Origin: a virus
IMG/VR virus record: IMGVR_UViG_3300043775_002233
Span: 1 to 33,618 of that record
Length of the DNA: 33,618 nt
Strand: one strand, 5' to 3'
Part shown: positions 28,001 to 33,618 of the stretch, piece after piece
Layout of the letters: every line of letters begins with the position of its first letter
Position numbering within the stretch: position 1 is the first letter of the stretch
The notes under the pieces: model-generated
What the model was told of the DNA's origin: nothing
What the model saw: the letters and a program-made list of their open reading frames with translations, nothing else
The model's database searches: none
Translations under genes and position numbers: made by a program

Positions 28001-28293
28001 AAAAATATAGATGTTTAACAACAGGTGAAAATTTTACTAGACCGTTTGCAACTTTTGATACAGTCAAAGATAGTATAGACTTCTTTAGAGACATCAACCA
28101 AAATAGGATACAAGAATATTTTAATCAGGCTGATGATGATGAGAAAAAAATACAAGCAATTATAAAGTTATTTTATAATACTTGGTATACATCAGGTTCA
28201 CTTACAGTACCATATAATCAAAATACAAATTATAATACTTGGCTGGCAAACACCAGATGGGCATACACACAAGCAAAAATATCAGGTTTGTAA
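21994..28293 (+). CDS. Giant baseplate hub-like protein with hydrolase-like C-terminus
   Basis: A 2,099-residue protein, the largest in the window. Near residues 140-230, VTMTLVDVQGKSLF, SPYSVFLYYPYPLFELILKG and NYVVNLKFIART look like the beta-barrel of gp27/VgrG-type hub proteins. Near 1790-1840, GNVMIQPTMYFVLRHMP, GTYIIRNVKHSI and SFNTEF match the late hub domain typical of gp27 and P2 gpD relatives. About 1,550 residues of Asn/Thr-rich sequence separate them. From about 1912 to the end there is a helical domain with QNNLYGATVD and FATFDTVKDSIDFF, which resembles glucosaminidase-type peptidoglycan hydrolases. The catalytic Glu position appears to be occupied by other residues (YMMGN). The hub at the tail tip contacts the cell wall, so a wall-binding or wall-cutting domain fits. 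It overlaps the gp53-like gene by 11 bases. Confidence 0.78.
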   Translation: MADNFGGSENIYYEENSNIVLIDPNSVRSSNGVKKDRVIKQENLVMYANLIAKSVPRTKLSSGTDLDSSISNTTVASINFLKPQDKDVLDTSYTDEITGAGSTQGRGINQIKFNNGQNPQQTNFVDTQILGIRDINVDIKFNGVPTVTMTLVDVQGKSLFQTGGNSPYSVFLYYPYPLFELILKGFYGKSIKYELMLLNFQASFEASTGNYVVNLKFIARTSAMLDDIRLGYLFALPHMYSQTSIPNIPTVNTPNSATASVQQNGTGITNEVTVEPTSKGYSKIKQVFEQYKKAGLIDKNVPVITLNEMQERLKKYTEFVNLEFEKLDFTNIVALERYNESVNKFSNNIVQWGETNLENSKVLVLNNEFNSGVPNVNNLKLYPLKNLTNSQSGIEIQSNVDLSGKVETELTSILNNGLKEFQSVPTDLCKSITLDQKAFKVDFFKVKFSDSDINYEETYIQQRKKQVTNPNTDVDFIKFKKDLKTELENNGTLLSIDNQGNIDITKGNLYYYTIDREVKTSQDIKGQIIQKSKDESERLNQVLKDKIKKNDNVQDLQFRPTVRNVIGTIMASVDAFYQLMDDVHTNSWNQRENTARLKSILTTNPSQEGKNTIQTTTTKNPNYFVYPWPQFVQKKETSGKVEYEVTYPGSKSTSESTQSYNPVIWPEVEFVEEYLKGVLNKDRNFTTNVKPNTELIIKYTPEHAIEIPFKNNVYLQQNVPVETYVYEMYERIYLNTFYSGLYYISGITEDLVFTASDLEVNNVTQSQVIGDLNNVISNTLPTTTLYNYLKTTAGQNQAGPTWNNFILQNFVTPYINDQVNNSFQLLSEKVFNTSPNPLKLKSLDKIKAAITSNTTNQTTLFDTYPFRIDEFAKKMQETPNEDNRYTTINSYGFNDKKLVIDNFSGPNITPLTRNQTNKTGYNNTSTTHTTINNFYNTRYGNNLQKFYTEGNLTYTTDNNLTFTQTTSLLNTPYFINAIVESGDSSGDEKYTKLGYLLLNSLPLSTLHEKYIDSDNGTQKDYIFASLNKFSAVHELPYAWILKMGSVWYRYKKYIENNEDILTSIWKDFDYKTNYDPITSNPKKTYKIPFDGNPTPQDFTLLGSNSIQSGFYPKVINNFYKFFTNTDLFVDSNNVLTYDLNNTSALDLGLVVNGYTNNGKPEGPIRSYYSYLDITQGYTNFFGTQYQDYVCLFPSAGVQPFQQSYFELRASTNTTPITVSEIGQSNEMYNGSVKTFWNAPNYGWFDNLKVKKPTPFEYLKYVRTGTTENQPDFDISTTYSSIEDLFGVFSKDQLDSFETEFKEFCKKGGQSKIFSPEGDNTTYTNIKSLFKKMFLIKPESGKDNINLGAQQAAEITDVLSKFVNIKVYLKNGNPKKFNRQQFGYFSKNPKFKPEGPDFKYGGQYVNSYPNDPNPLPSKGGKTVEQSKAAYPEAWIALQKYVGFSTIKGIEYTRTSTVYDFFRDNEIPFISGNIELLYPLIRIYATKKYLNQSYNPTTFANDISTILNIAETKRTSIEQQFRLKLPSSINGPKQQSTQNVDSKLDGDIIKLEQWELFKAVNDKWVAGRNFKERLLFEEFLFFDKANRDIGDELIINTDTIRKYCTWDNSSNSIMSLVRQVIADNRMNFFVMPAYINFYGKSTASNTNRNSSIVNNANDVFSTFTYVDNINSAPKFLCQYVDRPSQTLSLENDPSYPFKSDSFDLGDPTNNPIIQQGSTNEKNSNKAVGFVVDFGTINQSIFKSVDINQEQGVTSSEQIQTTIDLGNQGAGKKTMQQTTSLYDFYKNRSYSSTIKTLGNVMIQPTMYFVLRHMPMFNGTYIIRNVKHSISPGSFNTEFNGQRVSANINTKVSDDLASVNEDFSKKLSDKVKQFVTNNTLVTFDNNSNQYFTGEQSKDLVLSARTPYQGFIVQTTDITVQDCSENIKAIYGLIESSNFISSSITVNELVTLINNSTTDTLLKTYMFCVLYMMGNPTDTDARLQYNQNNLYGATVDIKQPGATSSLIKKYRCLTTGENFTRPFATFDTVKDSIDFFRDINQNRIQEYFNQADDDEKKIQAIIKLFYNTWYTSGSLTVPYNQNTNYNTWLANTRWAYTQAKISGL

Positions 28294-28311
28294 TAAATTA
28301 AATAATCGTTA

Positions 28312-28318
28312 TATTTAT
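28312..28318 (+). promoter_or_regulatory. TATTTAT promoter-like heptamer before the 75-residue gene
   Basis: The element ends 13 bases before the ATG at 28332, in the 38-base gap after the giant hub gene. The two following small genes are two bases apart and would share it. Confidence 0.45.
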
Positions 28319-28331
28319 TAAGAAAAACAAT

Positions 28332-28559
28332 ATGAGTAATTTAAAAAATTTATTGGACAACTACTTACAGAAAGATACTGTTATTGCCGAAAAAGATTTA
28401 GGTAACGGATATAAAGAAGTTTGTGATTTACAGACTGGTGACTGTTATACTGTAAGATTAAAGGATGGTTTGATTGAAAGAGTGGACAACACTATGAAAT
28501 TAAACAAAACATTAAGAGTAGAAACACCACAGGGTGTTAAAACATTATTAAACGGATAA
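28332..28559 (+). CDS. 75-residue protein of unknown function
   Basis: I do not recognise this protein. An N-terminal helix (NLKNLLDNYLQKD) is followed by a compact beta region: GNGYKEVCDLQTGDCYTVRL, then DGLIERVD, and an ending TLRVETPQGVKTLLNG. Two cysteines six residues apart flank a turn (VCDLQTGDCYT), which could hold a disulfide or metal. It lies two bases upstream of the acidic coiled-coil protein gene and downstream of the baseplate block. A virion role is possible but unsupported. Confidence 0.75.
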   Translation: MSNLKNLLDNYLQKDTVIAEKDLGNGYKEVCDLQTGDCYTVRLKDGLIERVDNTMKLNKTLRVETPQGVKTLLNG

Positions 28560-28561
28560 TC

Positions 28562-29227
28562 ATGGAAAACAAAGTTTCAAAAACAATATTAGAGGAATTA
28601 AAAAGATATAATCAAATCAACAGTTATATTGTTGAACAAGATGCTGCGTTACCTCCACCACCAGCGGGTGATGAACCTGGTGCGGTTGAACCTCCACCAC
28701 CTGCTGCTGATGATACAACATTAGGTGGCGCTACACCACCTGAAGGAGAAGCAGCACCTGAAACAGGCGCACCTATTGATATTGAAAACGACCCTGATGT
28801 TGAAGAAATTGAAACGGGTGATTCTGAAGGTGGAAAAAATGATAGTGGTACTGAAGAGTTGGATATTACAGAATTGGTCACTACACAGAAAGACATGCAG
28901 TCAAAGCAGGAAGAATACATGAATTCAATGATGTCTAAATTAAATGACTTAGAGGGTAAATTGGCTCAGATGGATTCAATCTTTGAAAAAATTAATTCAA
29001 TTGAAGATAAAGTTGAACAATACAGACCAAAAACAGCACAAGAAAAATTAGAATTAAGGTCTTTAGATTCCGGTCCTTACAGTCAAAAGTTATCTGATTT
29101 TTTTACTGAAAAAGAACCACAAATGCAGCAACAAGGAAAAGAACAATATATTCTAACACCTGATGATGTAGAAAACTACGACAAGATGAATGTTAGAAAA
29201 TCTTTTGACGTTGGTTTACAAAACTAA
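28562..29227 (+). CDS. Acidic, proline-rich coiled-coil protein
   Basis: A 221-residue protein with three parts. A short amphipathic N-terminal helix (MENKVSKTILEELKRYN) comes first. An unstructured, strongly acidic and Pro/Ala/Gly-rich segment (about 27-98) contains two PPPPA clusters in a short internal repeat. A long helical coiled coil (about 100-155) and a charged tail with a conserved-looking block (LRSLDSGPYSQKLSDFF) follow. The composition resembles scaffold or head-core proteins, but the gene is not beside capsid genes. It is coupled to the 75-residue gene (two-base gap) and is followed by the independently controlled gp32 gene. Function unknown. Confidence 0.8.
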   Translation: MENKVSKTILEELKRYNQINSYIVEQDAALPPPPAGDEPGAVEPPPPAADDTTLGGATPPEGEAAPETGAPIDIENDPDVEEIETGDSEGGKNDSGTEELDITELVTTQKDMQSKQEEYMNSMMSKLNDLEGKLAQMDSIFEKINSIEDKVEQYRPKTAQEKLELRSLDSGPYSQKLSDFFTEKEPQMQQQGKEQYILTPDDVENYDKMNVRKSFDVGLQN

Positions 29228-29242
29228 TTTGATTTCTGAAAA

Positions 29243-29287
29243 AATTGTATTATACTTATCTTACATTAAAAGATAAAAAATACAATT
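29243..29287 (+). promoter_or_regulatory. Nested hairpin abutting the gp32 start codon
   Basis: An outer perfect 9-bp inverted repeat, AATTGTATT (29243-29251) with AATACAATT (29279-29287), encloses an inner perfect 7-bp repeat, TTATCTT (29256-29262) with AAGATAA (29270-29276), around loop ACATTAA. The 3' arm ends on the base directly before the gp32 ATG. T4 gp32 represses its own translation by binding a structured leader and then spreading over the start region. This structure is a strong positional candidate for a similar operator. Confidence 0.6.
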
Positions 29288-30124
29288 ATGATGACAGACA
29301 AAACATTTGATGCCGTTTTGGCGCAGTACGAACAAAACACAAAACCATTTGGTGACCAACCAATGATGTCACAAGAAGACAGAATGAAGCGTTATTTCGC
29401 GGCTATTCTTCCTAAAGGTGAAAATTCAGGACAAAGAAGAATTAGAATCCTCCCAACTACCGATGGTTCATCTCCTTTTAAGGAGGTATGGTTCCACGAA
29501 ATTCAGGTAAATGGTACTTACAACAAATTTTATGACCCCGACAAAAATGAAGGTGGACGTTCACCTTTAACTGAGGTTTACGAAGAACTTATGAAAACTG
29601 GCAAACAAACTGACAAAGATTTGGCGGCACAGTACAAAGCTCGTAAATTTTACATTGTTAAGGTCATTGACCGAGACCATGAAGAGGATGGTGTTAAATT
29701 TTGGAGATTTAAACACAACTATAAGCAAGATGGTATCTTGGACAAAATCATTCCAATTTGGAGAGCTAAAGGTAATTTGACCGACCCAAATGAAGGACGT
29801 GATTTGATTATTCAATTGGTTAAATCAAAAACACCAAAAGGAAAAGAATACACATCAATTCAAACTGTAATGTATGATGACCCAAGTAAATTGTCGGAAG
29901 ACCCTGAACAATTGGACACTTGGAAAAATGACCCAACAACTTGGGCTGACGTTTACTCTAAGAAACCTGTTGAGTACTTGGAAGCAATCGCTCGTGGTGA
30001 AGTTCCACGTTGGGATTCGGAAGCTAAAAAATATGTTTACGGTGATGACGCTACTGAAGTATTCGGTGGTACACCTGTGGACCCACAAGCAGGTATGTCA
30101 CCTGACGAGGAATTACCATTCTAA
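29288..30124 (+). CDS. 32: Single-stranded DNA-binding protein (gp32-like)
   Basis: A 278-residue SSB of the T4 gp32 type, which coats exposed single strands and coordinates polymerase, helicase and recombinase. The core (AAILPKGENSGQRRIRILP, then FKEVWFHEIQVNGTYNKFYDP) and the aromatic/basic strands (KFYIVKVIDRD, KFWRFKHNYK) fit the gp32 OB fold. Two features differ from T4. There is no cysteine anywhere, so the T4 zinc site (one His, three Cys) is missing. The C-terminus ends SPDEELPF, very like the DDDIPF tip of bacterial SSBs, which recruits partner proteins. Start at 29288 or the adjacent ATG at 29291. It has no TATTTAT element but a nested hairpin directly before the start, and a second hairpin after the stop. 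Confidence 0.93.
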   Translation: MMTDKTFDAVLAQYEQNTKPFGDQPMMSQEDRMKRYFAAILPKGENSGQRRIRILPTTDGSSPFKEVWFHEIQVNGTYNKFYDPDKNEGGRSPLTEVYEELMKTGKQTDKDLAAQYKARKFYIVKVIDRDHEEDGVKFWRFKHNYKQDGILDKIIPIWRAKGNLTDPNEGRDLIIQLVKSKTPKGKEYTSIQTVMYDDPSKLSEDPEQLDTWKNDPTTWADVYSKKPVEYLEAIARGEVPRWDSEAKKYVYGDDATEVFGGTPVDPQAGMSPDEELPF

Positions 30125-30137
30125 TAAACTAAAACAC

Positions 30138-30173
30138 ATCATGTATGGTATCTTCTATGGTACCATACATGAT
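30138..30173 (+). terminator. Long perfect hairpin between gp32 and uvsX
   Basis: ATCATGTATGGTA (30138-30150) and TACCATACATGAT (30161-30173) form a perfect 13-bp stem with a 10-base loop (TCTTCTATGG), 13 bases after the gp32 stop and 15 before the uvsX start. The following TAATTTATAT is only weakly T-rich. It could be a terminator, an attenuator or an RNA-processing or stabilising site that separates gp32 output from uvsX. Confidence 0.6.
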
Positions 30174-30188
30174 TAATTTATATCATAT

Positions 30189-31196
30189 ATGGCTATTAAA
30201 AAAAATGATTTCAGCTCAGTAAAGAAAAAATTCTCTACTTCAGCAAAATACAAACCTCAAAGATTTTTTGATTTGGGTTCTGACTTCTTGGATGCTGTAG
30301 GACTTCCAGGTCCCGCAATTGGGCACCTAAACATGTTCTTGGGTCACTCAGACACAGGAAAAACAACCGCTTTGGTTAAAGCCGCTGTTGATGCACAAAA
30401 GAAAGGTATTCTACCTGTATTCATTATTACAGAACAAAAGTGGTCTTTTGAACACGCAAAGATTATGGGTTTTGAATGTGAGGAAGTTGTTGACGAAGAA
30501 ACTGGCGAATCAGATTGGGATGGATTTTACATCTTCAATAATGATTTTGATTACATTGAACAAATTACAGATTACATCAATAGTTTGCTAGATGCACAAG
30601 AAAAAGGTGAATTGGATTACAGTTTATTATTCTTGTGGGATTCTGTTGGTTCAGTACCATGTAAGATGACTTACGATGGTAAAGGTGGTAAACAACACAA
30701 CGCATCGGTACTTGCTGACAAGATTGGTATGGGTATCAACCAACGTATTTCAGGTTCACGTAAATCGGATTCAAAATACGAAAACACTTTGGTTATTGTT
30801 AATCAGCCTTGGGTTGAATTACCTGATAATCCATTTGGTCAACCAAAGATTAAGGCAAAAGGTGGTGAAGCAATTTGGTTGAACTCATCTTTGGTTTTCT
30901 TATTTGGTAATCAAAAAGGTGCGGGAACAAACAAGATTACCGCAACAAAAGACAAAAGAAGTGTTAAATTTGCAATCAGAACAAAAGTGTCCGTAATGAA
31001 AAACCACATCAATGGATTGGGATATGAGGATGGAAAAATCATTGTAACCCCACACGGATTCTTGGCAGGTAAAGAAGCGGCTGAAGAAAAGGTATCTATT
31101 GAGAATTACAAAAAAGAATATGCCGATTATTGGAAAGATATTCTTGGTGTAACATCATTGGATTTTGAATTGAAAGAGGAAAAGGAACAAGAATAA
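30189..31196 (+). CDS. uvsX: RecA-like recombinase (UvsX)
   Basis: A 335-residue RecA/UvsX-type strand-exchange protein that forms filaments on single-stranded DNA for recombination-dependent replication. Walker A is GHSDTGKTT (52-60), followed by a helix and PVFIITEQKWSFE, the RecA-like Glu switch region. Walker B is LLFLWDSVGSVP. A later VIVNQPWVELPDNPFG and KAKGGEAIWLNSS correspond to the DNA-binding loop and adjacent region. The end is acidic (FELKEEKEQE), as in recombinases controlled by their tails. It follows gp32 across a hairpin and precedes the nuclease gene, so it belongs to the recombination/replication group. Confidence 0.93.
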   Translation: MAIKKNDFSSVKKKFSTSAKYKPQRFFDLGSDFLDAVGLPGPAIGHLNMFLGHSDTGKTTALVKAAVDAQKKGILPVFIITEQKWSFEHAKIMGFECEEVVDEETGESDWDGFYIFNNDFDYIEQITDYINSLLDAQEKGELDYSLLFLWDSVGSVPCKMTYDGKGGKQHNASVLADKIGMGINQRISGSRKSDSKYENTLVIVNQPWVELPDNPFGQPKIKAKGGEAIWLNSSLVFLFGNQKGAGTNKITATKDKRSVKFAIRTKVSVMKNHINGLGYEDGKIIVTPHGFLAGKEAAEEKVSIENYKKEYADYWKDILGVTSLDFELKEEKEQE

Positions 31197-31207
31197 ATAA
31201 TAAACAA

Positions 31208-32215
31208 GTGGTAAAAACTTTAATAGTTGACGGAGACAACTTATTCAAAATCGGATTTCACGGGGTTAGAGATTTCTACCACGAAGGAAAACATATTGGG
31301 GGTATTTTCCACTTTGTTAATGTTCTTCGTAGATTCCTATCGGAATACAACTACGACAAGGTAATAGTTTTTTGGGACGGGAATAATAACTCGTCCCAAA
31401 GAAAATTACTGTTTTCTGAATATAAGGAAAACCGTCGTTTAACAATGAACGAAGAAAAAAAAGAATCTTATTATGGACAAAAAGAAAGATTGAAACAATA
31501 TCTTGAAGAAATGTTCATCAGACAAATTGGTATTGACAACCACGAGTGTGACGACTTAATTGCTTATTACACACAAATAAGTCAAGAAGAAAAAATAACA
31601 ATTCTTTCTTCAGATAAGGACCTTACACAACTTATCACATCAAAAGTACACATGTACTCACCCATTGTAAAAGAATGGGTTACAGACAAACACAAGGTTA
31701 AATTAGGGACAATAGAAGTTCCGATTGCAAATGTCAAATTAGTTAAAATTTTATTAGGTGATAAATCCGATAATATAGAAGGAATTTATAGTTTCGGTGA
31801 AAAGAAATTAGTTAAATATTTTCCTGAGGTTGTTGAACAAGAACTTAATATTGACTATATTTGTACAAGAGCACAAGAACTTTTAGACATAGATGATACA
31901 ATCAAACCACTTAAGAACTTATTATCGGGTACCACAAAGTCAGGTACCTACGGAAAGGAATACTACGATATTCGTGAAAAAATCGTTAGTCTGTCAAACC
32001 CTTTAATGACCGAAGAAGCCAAAAAAGAAGTAGAACTTTATTATTCAGAAGATATGGACCCCGAAGGTAGAGGTTATAAAAATCTAATGAAAATGATGAT
32101 TGAAGATGGATTCTTCAAGTACTTGCCAAAACAAGACGACGCTTGGGTAGAATTCCTTCAACCAATTATGAAATTAACAAGAAAAGAAAAAAAACGATAC
32201 AATAACAACAATTAA
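31208..32215 (+). CDS. rnh: RNase H / 5'-3' exonuclease of the FEN family
   Basis: A 335-residue flap-endonuclease-type nuclease, like T4 RNase H (305 residues), which removes lagging-strand RNA primers and adjacent DNA. The metal-binding acidic clusters are present: VDGDNLF at the N-terminus, VIVFWDG, HECDDLIAYY, ILSSDKDLTQLI, and LLGDKSDNIEG with the helix-hairpin-helix that follows. SQRKLLFSEYKENR is the helical-arch region typical of the family. It starts with GTG at 31208, as no ATG is nearby and the conserved sequence begins at once. It ends with a lysine-rich tail and is two bases from the next gene. Confidence 0.92.
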   Translation: MVKTLIVDGDNLFKIGFHGVRDFYHEGKHIGGIFHFVNVLRRFLSEYNYDKVIVFWDGNNNSSQRKLLFSEYKENRRLTMNEEKKESYYGQKERLKQYLEEMFIRQIGIDNHECDDLIAYYTQISQEEKITILSSDKDLTQLITSKVHMYSPIVKEWVTDKHKVKLGTIEVPIANVKLVKILLGDKSDNIEGIYSFGEKKLVKYFPEVVEQELNIDYICTRAQELLDIDDTIKPLKNLLSGTTKSGTYGKEYYDIREKIVSLSNPLMTEEAKKEVELYYSEDMDPEGRGYKNLMKMMIEDGFFKYLPKQDDAWVEFLQPIMKLTRKEKKRYNNNN

Positions 32216-32217
32216 TT

Positions 32218-32670
32218 ATGAAAGAAACACAAGATTTAACGAAAATGGAGTTTGTAATTAAACTCAACGACAACATCGTTGTTCAAAGGTTTTTCAATGT
32301 TAAGGGTTACAATGAAACTGCTAAGTACAGTTTAGAACTTCATGATTACATGAAGGACATTGCCGACTACATGGAAAGATATTTGAAAGACAAAAGTTTG
32401 GACTACATGAATGAAAACGCTGAGTTGATTATGAACGACTCTTCAGTCATGAACACGTCAAAAACTGATGGACCTGAATGGTTTAACCTATATATTAAGA
32501 TGGGTGAACAGACAATTTGTCATAGGGGTTTTGATGCCAAAGTGTACCCACCGAAGGCTAGATATACCGTAGACATACGACCAGAGATAAAAAACATTCT
32601 TAAGTCGTTAACTGACATTTTTTCAGGTGAAAATTTTTCTACACAATATATGAATTATCAACTTGCTTAA
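32218..32670 (+). CDS. 150-residue protein of unknown function
   Basis: I do not recognise this protein. It reads as alpha/beta: a strand EFVIKLNDNIVVQRFFNV, a long helical part (YSLELHDYMKDIADYMERYL, then LDYMNENAELIM), another strand pair (WFNLYIKMGEQTICHRGFD), and a C-terminal helix (PEIKNILKSLTDIFSG). It lies two bases after the RNase H gene and just before the gp41 helicase. It is thus inside the replication cluster and probably co-transcribed with the nuclease. A replication accessory role is possible by position only. Confidence 0.8.
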   Translation: MKETQDLTKMEFVIKLNDNIVVQRFFNVKGYNETAKYSLELHDYMKDIADYMERYLKDKSLDYMNENAELIMNDSSVMNTSKTDGPEWFNLYIKMGEQTICHRGFDAKVYPPKARYTVDIRPEIKNILKSLTDIFSGENFSTQYMNYQLA

Positions 32671-32673
32671 TAG

Positions 32674-32680
32674 TATTTAT
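32674..32680 (+). promoter_or_regulatory. TATTTAT promoter-like heptamer before the gp41 helicase
   Basis: The element lies three bases after the preceding stop codon and ends 26 bases before the helicase ATG. Its presence here and before the polymerase shows the motif is not confined to virion genes. Confidence 0.45.
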
Positions 32681-32706
32681 CAACACAAGTCAAAACAAAA
32701 ACAAGT

Positions 32707-33618
32707 ATGTCAAGCGAGAAAAATTTCGGGTATTTAGGTAACACATTTCAAATTCAACTTATTAATCAACTTATTCTTAACAAAGATTTCGCACGTGCGA
32801 TTGTTGATGTGTTGGATTCAAAATACTTTGATAATCAATATTTTAAAATCATTACACAAATGATTAAAGAGTATTACATCAAATATGAGAGTGTTCCTAC
32901 GTTTGAAACTTTGGACCAATTGACTCGTTCTGAAATTAGTTCTGATAGTGCAAGAAAAATAGTTCTTGACACACTAATTCAAATTCGTGATGTAAGTTTT
33001 GAAGGACACCAATTTGTAATTGAAAAAGCACTTAAATTCTGTAAACAACAAGAGCTTCAAAAGGTTATGACCAAAGCTCAAAAAATTATAGATAAAGGTG
33101 ATTTTGAAAGTTATGACCAATTAGAAGAGATGGTAAACAAAGCTCTTCAGGTTGGTGAAATCGAAGAAGGTGAACATGATGTTTTCACAAATTTGGACCA
33201 AGTGTTAGATGAAGATTATAGACACCCAATCCCAATGGGAATCGCAGGTATTGACAATCTATTAAAAGGTGGATTAGCAAAAGGTGAATTGGGTGTAATC
33301 TTAGCACCAACAGGTGTTGGTAAAACAACAGTACTAACAAAAATTTGTAACCACGCATTTAATTTAGGTTACAACGTTCTTCAAATATTCTTTGAAGACA
33401 ACCCAAAAATTATCCAAAGAAAACACTTTACACTTTGGACAGGAATTGCTCCTGATGAACTTTCATTCCACAAAGATGTTGTTATGGAAAAAGTTAGAGA
33501 CATTAAAGAAAATACAACAAACAAGTTGATTTTGAAAAAATATGCATCTGACACTCTAACAATGAATCAAATCAAAAATCAAATTAGAAAGATGATTGCT
33601 GAAGGAACAAAAATCGAT
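32707..33618 (+). CDS. 41: Replicative DNA helicase (gp41/DnaB-like), partial
   Basis: The first 304 residues of a DnaB-family hexameric helicase; the gene runs off the window edge. Residues 1-150 are the helical N-terminal domain (FQIQLINQLILNKDFARAIV). The RecA-like motor domain begins at GIAGIDNLLKGGLAKGELG, and Walker A is APTGVGKTT at about residue 200. LQIFFEDNP follows, matching the 'E' strand of motif 1a. T4 gp41 unwinds the fork ahead of gp43 and travels with the primase. The ATG at 32707 follows an A-rich leader (CAAAACAAAAACAAGT). Its adjacency to uvsX and the nuclease recalls the T4 order, where uvsX and 41 are close together. Confidence 0.93.
   Translation, partial: MSSEKNFGYLGNTFQIQLINQLILNKDFARAIVDVLDSKYFDNQYFKIITQMIKEYYIKYESVPTFETLDQLTRSEISSDSARKIVLDTLIQIRDVSFEGHQFVIEKALKFCKQQELQKVMTKAQKIIDKGDFESYDQLEEMVNKALQVGEIEEGEHDVFTNLDQVLDEDYRHPIPMGIAGIDNLLKGGLAKGELGVILAPTGVGKTTVLTKICNHAFNLGYNVLQIFFEDNPKIIQRKHFTLWTGIAPDELSFHKDVVMEKVRDIKENTTNKLILKKYASDTLTMNQIKNQIRKMIAEGTKID

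Noticed and set aside
28624-28920. Minus-strand 98-residue frame opposite the acidic proline-rich protein
   Set aside because: Its Ser/Gly-rich sequence is the mirror of the repetitive Pro/Glu codons on the plus strand, and the plus frame has coiled-coil structure and coupled neighbours.
29228-29287. Host-type promoter (TTTG and TA..TTTG boxes) before gp32
   Set aside because: A TTTG-like box is present near 29228, but no acceptable TA..TTTG box follows at the right distance, so I did not call it.
1-33618. tRNA genes, CRISPR arrays, insertion sequences, integrase or attachment sites
   Set aside because: I read the intergenic gaps and saw no cloverleaf, regular spaced repeats, transposase or recombinase motifs. 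No gap between genes exceeds about 125 bases.

Overview
This window is part of the genome of a T4-like contractile-tailed phage (a myovirus, by classical morphology). The evidence is a family B DNA polymerase, a gp32-type single-stranded DNA-binding protein, a UvsX-type recombinase, an RNase H/FEN-type nuclease and a gp41-type helicase, together with a T4-like set of neck, sheath, tube and baseplate proteins in a largely T4-like order. The DNA is AT-rich, with roughly one third G+C by eye. Shine-Dalgarno sequences are almost absent and start codons are preceded by A-rich stretches. That pattern is typical of Bacteroidota, so a flavobacterium-like host is my inference. TGA is used as a stop codon, so the standard code applies. 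No tRNA, CRISPR array, insertion sequence or integrase was seen, and capsid, portal and terminase genes lie outside the window.

Layout. At 1-2816 (+) lies DNA polymerase, with a small hairpin in its leader. At 2793-7633 (-) lie four genes: a small beta-rich protein, a gp13-like neck protein, a superoxide dismutase fused to a nuclease-like C-terminal domain, and an SNF2-type helicase. The strand then flips. At 7687-9263 (+) lie gp14-like and gp15-like neck/tail-completion proteins, followed by a tiny antisense gene at 9255-9425 (-). At 9550-16971 (+) lie an unusually long sheath protein, a 48-residue protein, a HAD-like phosphatase, the tail tube, a gp26-like protein overlapping a small gp51-like frame, and a tape-measure-like protein. 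At 17020-28293 (+) lie a 1,555-residue baseplate protein, a gp53/LysM-like wedge protein and a 2,099-residue hub-like protein. At 28332-29227 lie two unknown proteins. At 29288-33618 (+) lie gp32, uvsX, the RNase H-like nuclease, an unknown protein and the start of gp41, which runs off the window.

How it works together. The two ends supply the replication and recombination machinery: polymerase, helicase, SSB, recombinase, primer-removal nuclease and an SNF2 helicase in the role of UvsW-type enzymes. The middle builds the tail: neck, terminator, sheath, tube, chaperones, tape measure and baseplate. A heptamer, TATTTAT, lies just upstream of twelve genes or gene pairs on both strands, always in the sense orientation. 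I propose it as this phage's -10-only promoter element. In three cases it is so close to the start codon that the mRNA would be leaderless or nearly so. Hairpins follow the sheath, tube and gp32 genes, and a nested hairpin abuts the gp32 start codon, resembling the T4 autoregulation scheme.

The most unusual item is the 520-residue protein at 4263-5825. It has a complete Mn-type superoxide dismutase domain, a helical middle and a PD-(D/E)XK-like C-terminal region, and it is encoded between a neck gene and a helicase.
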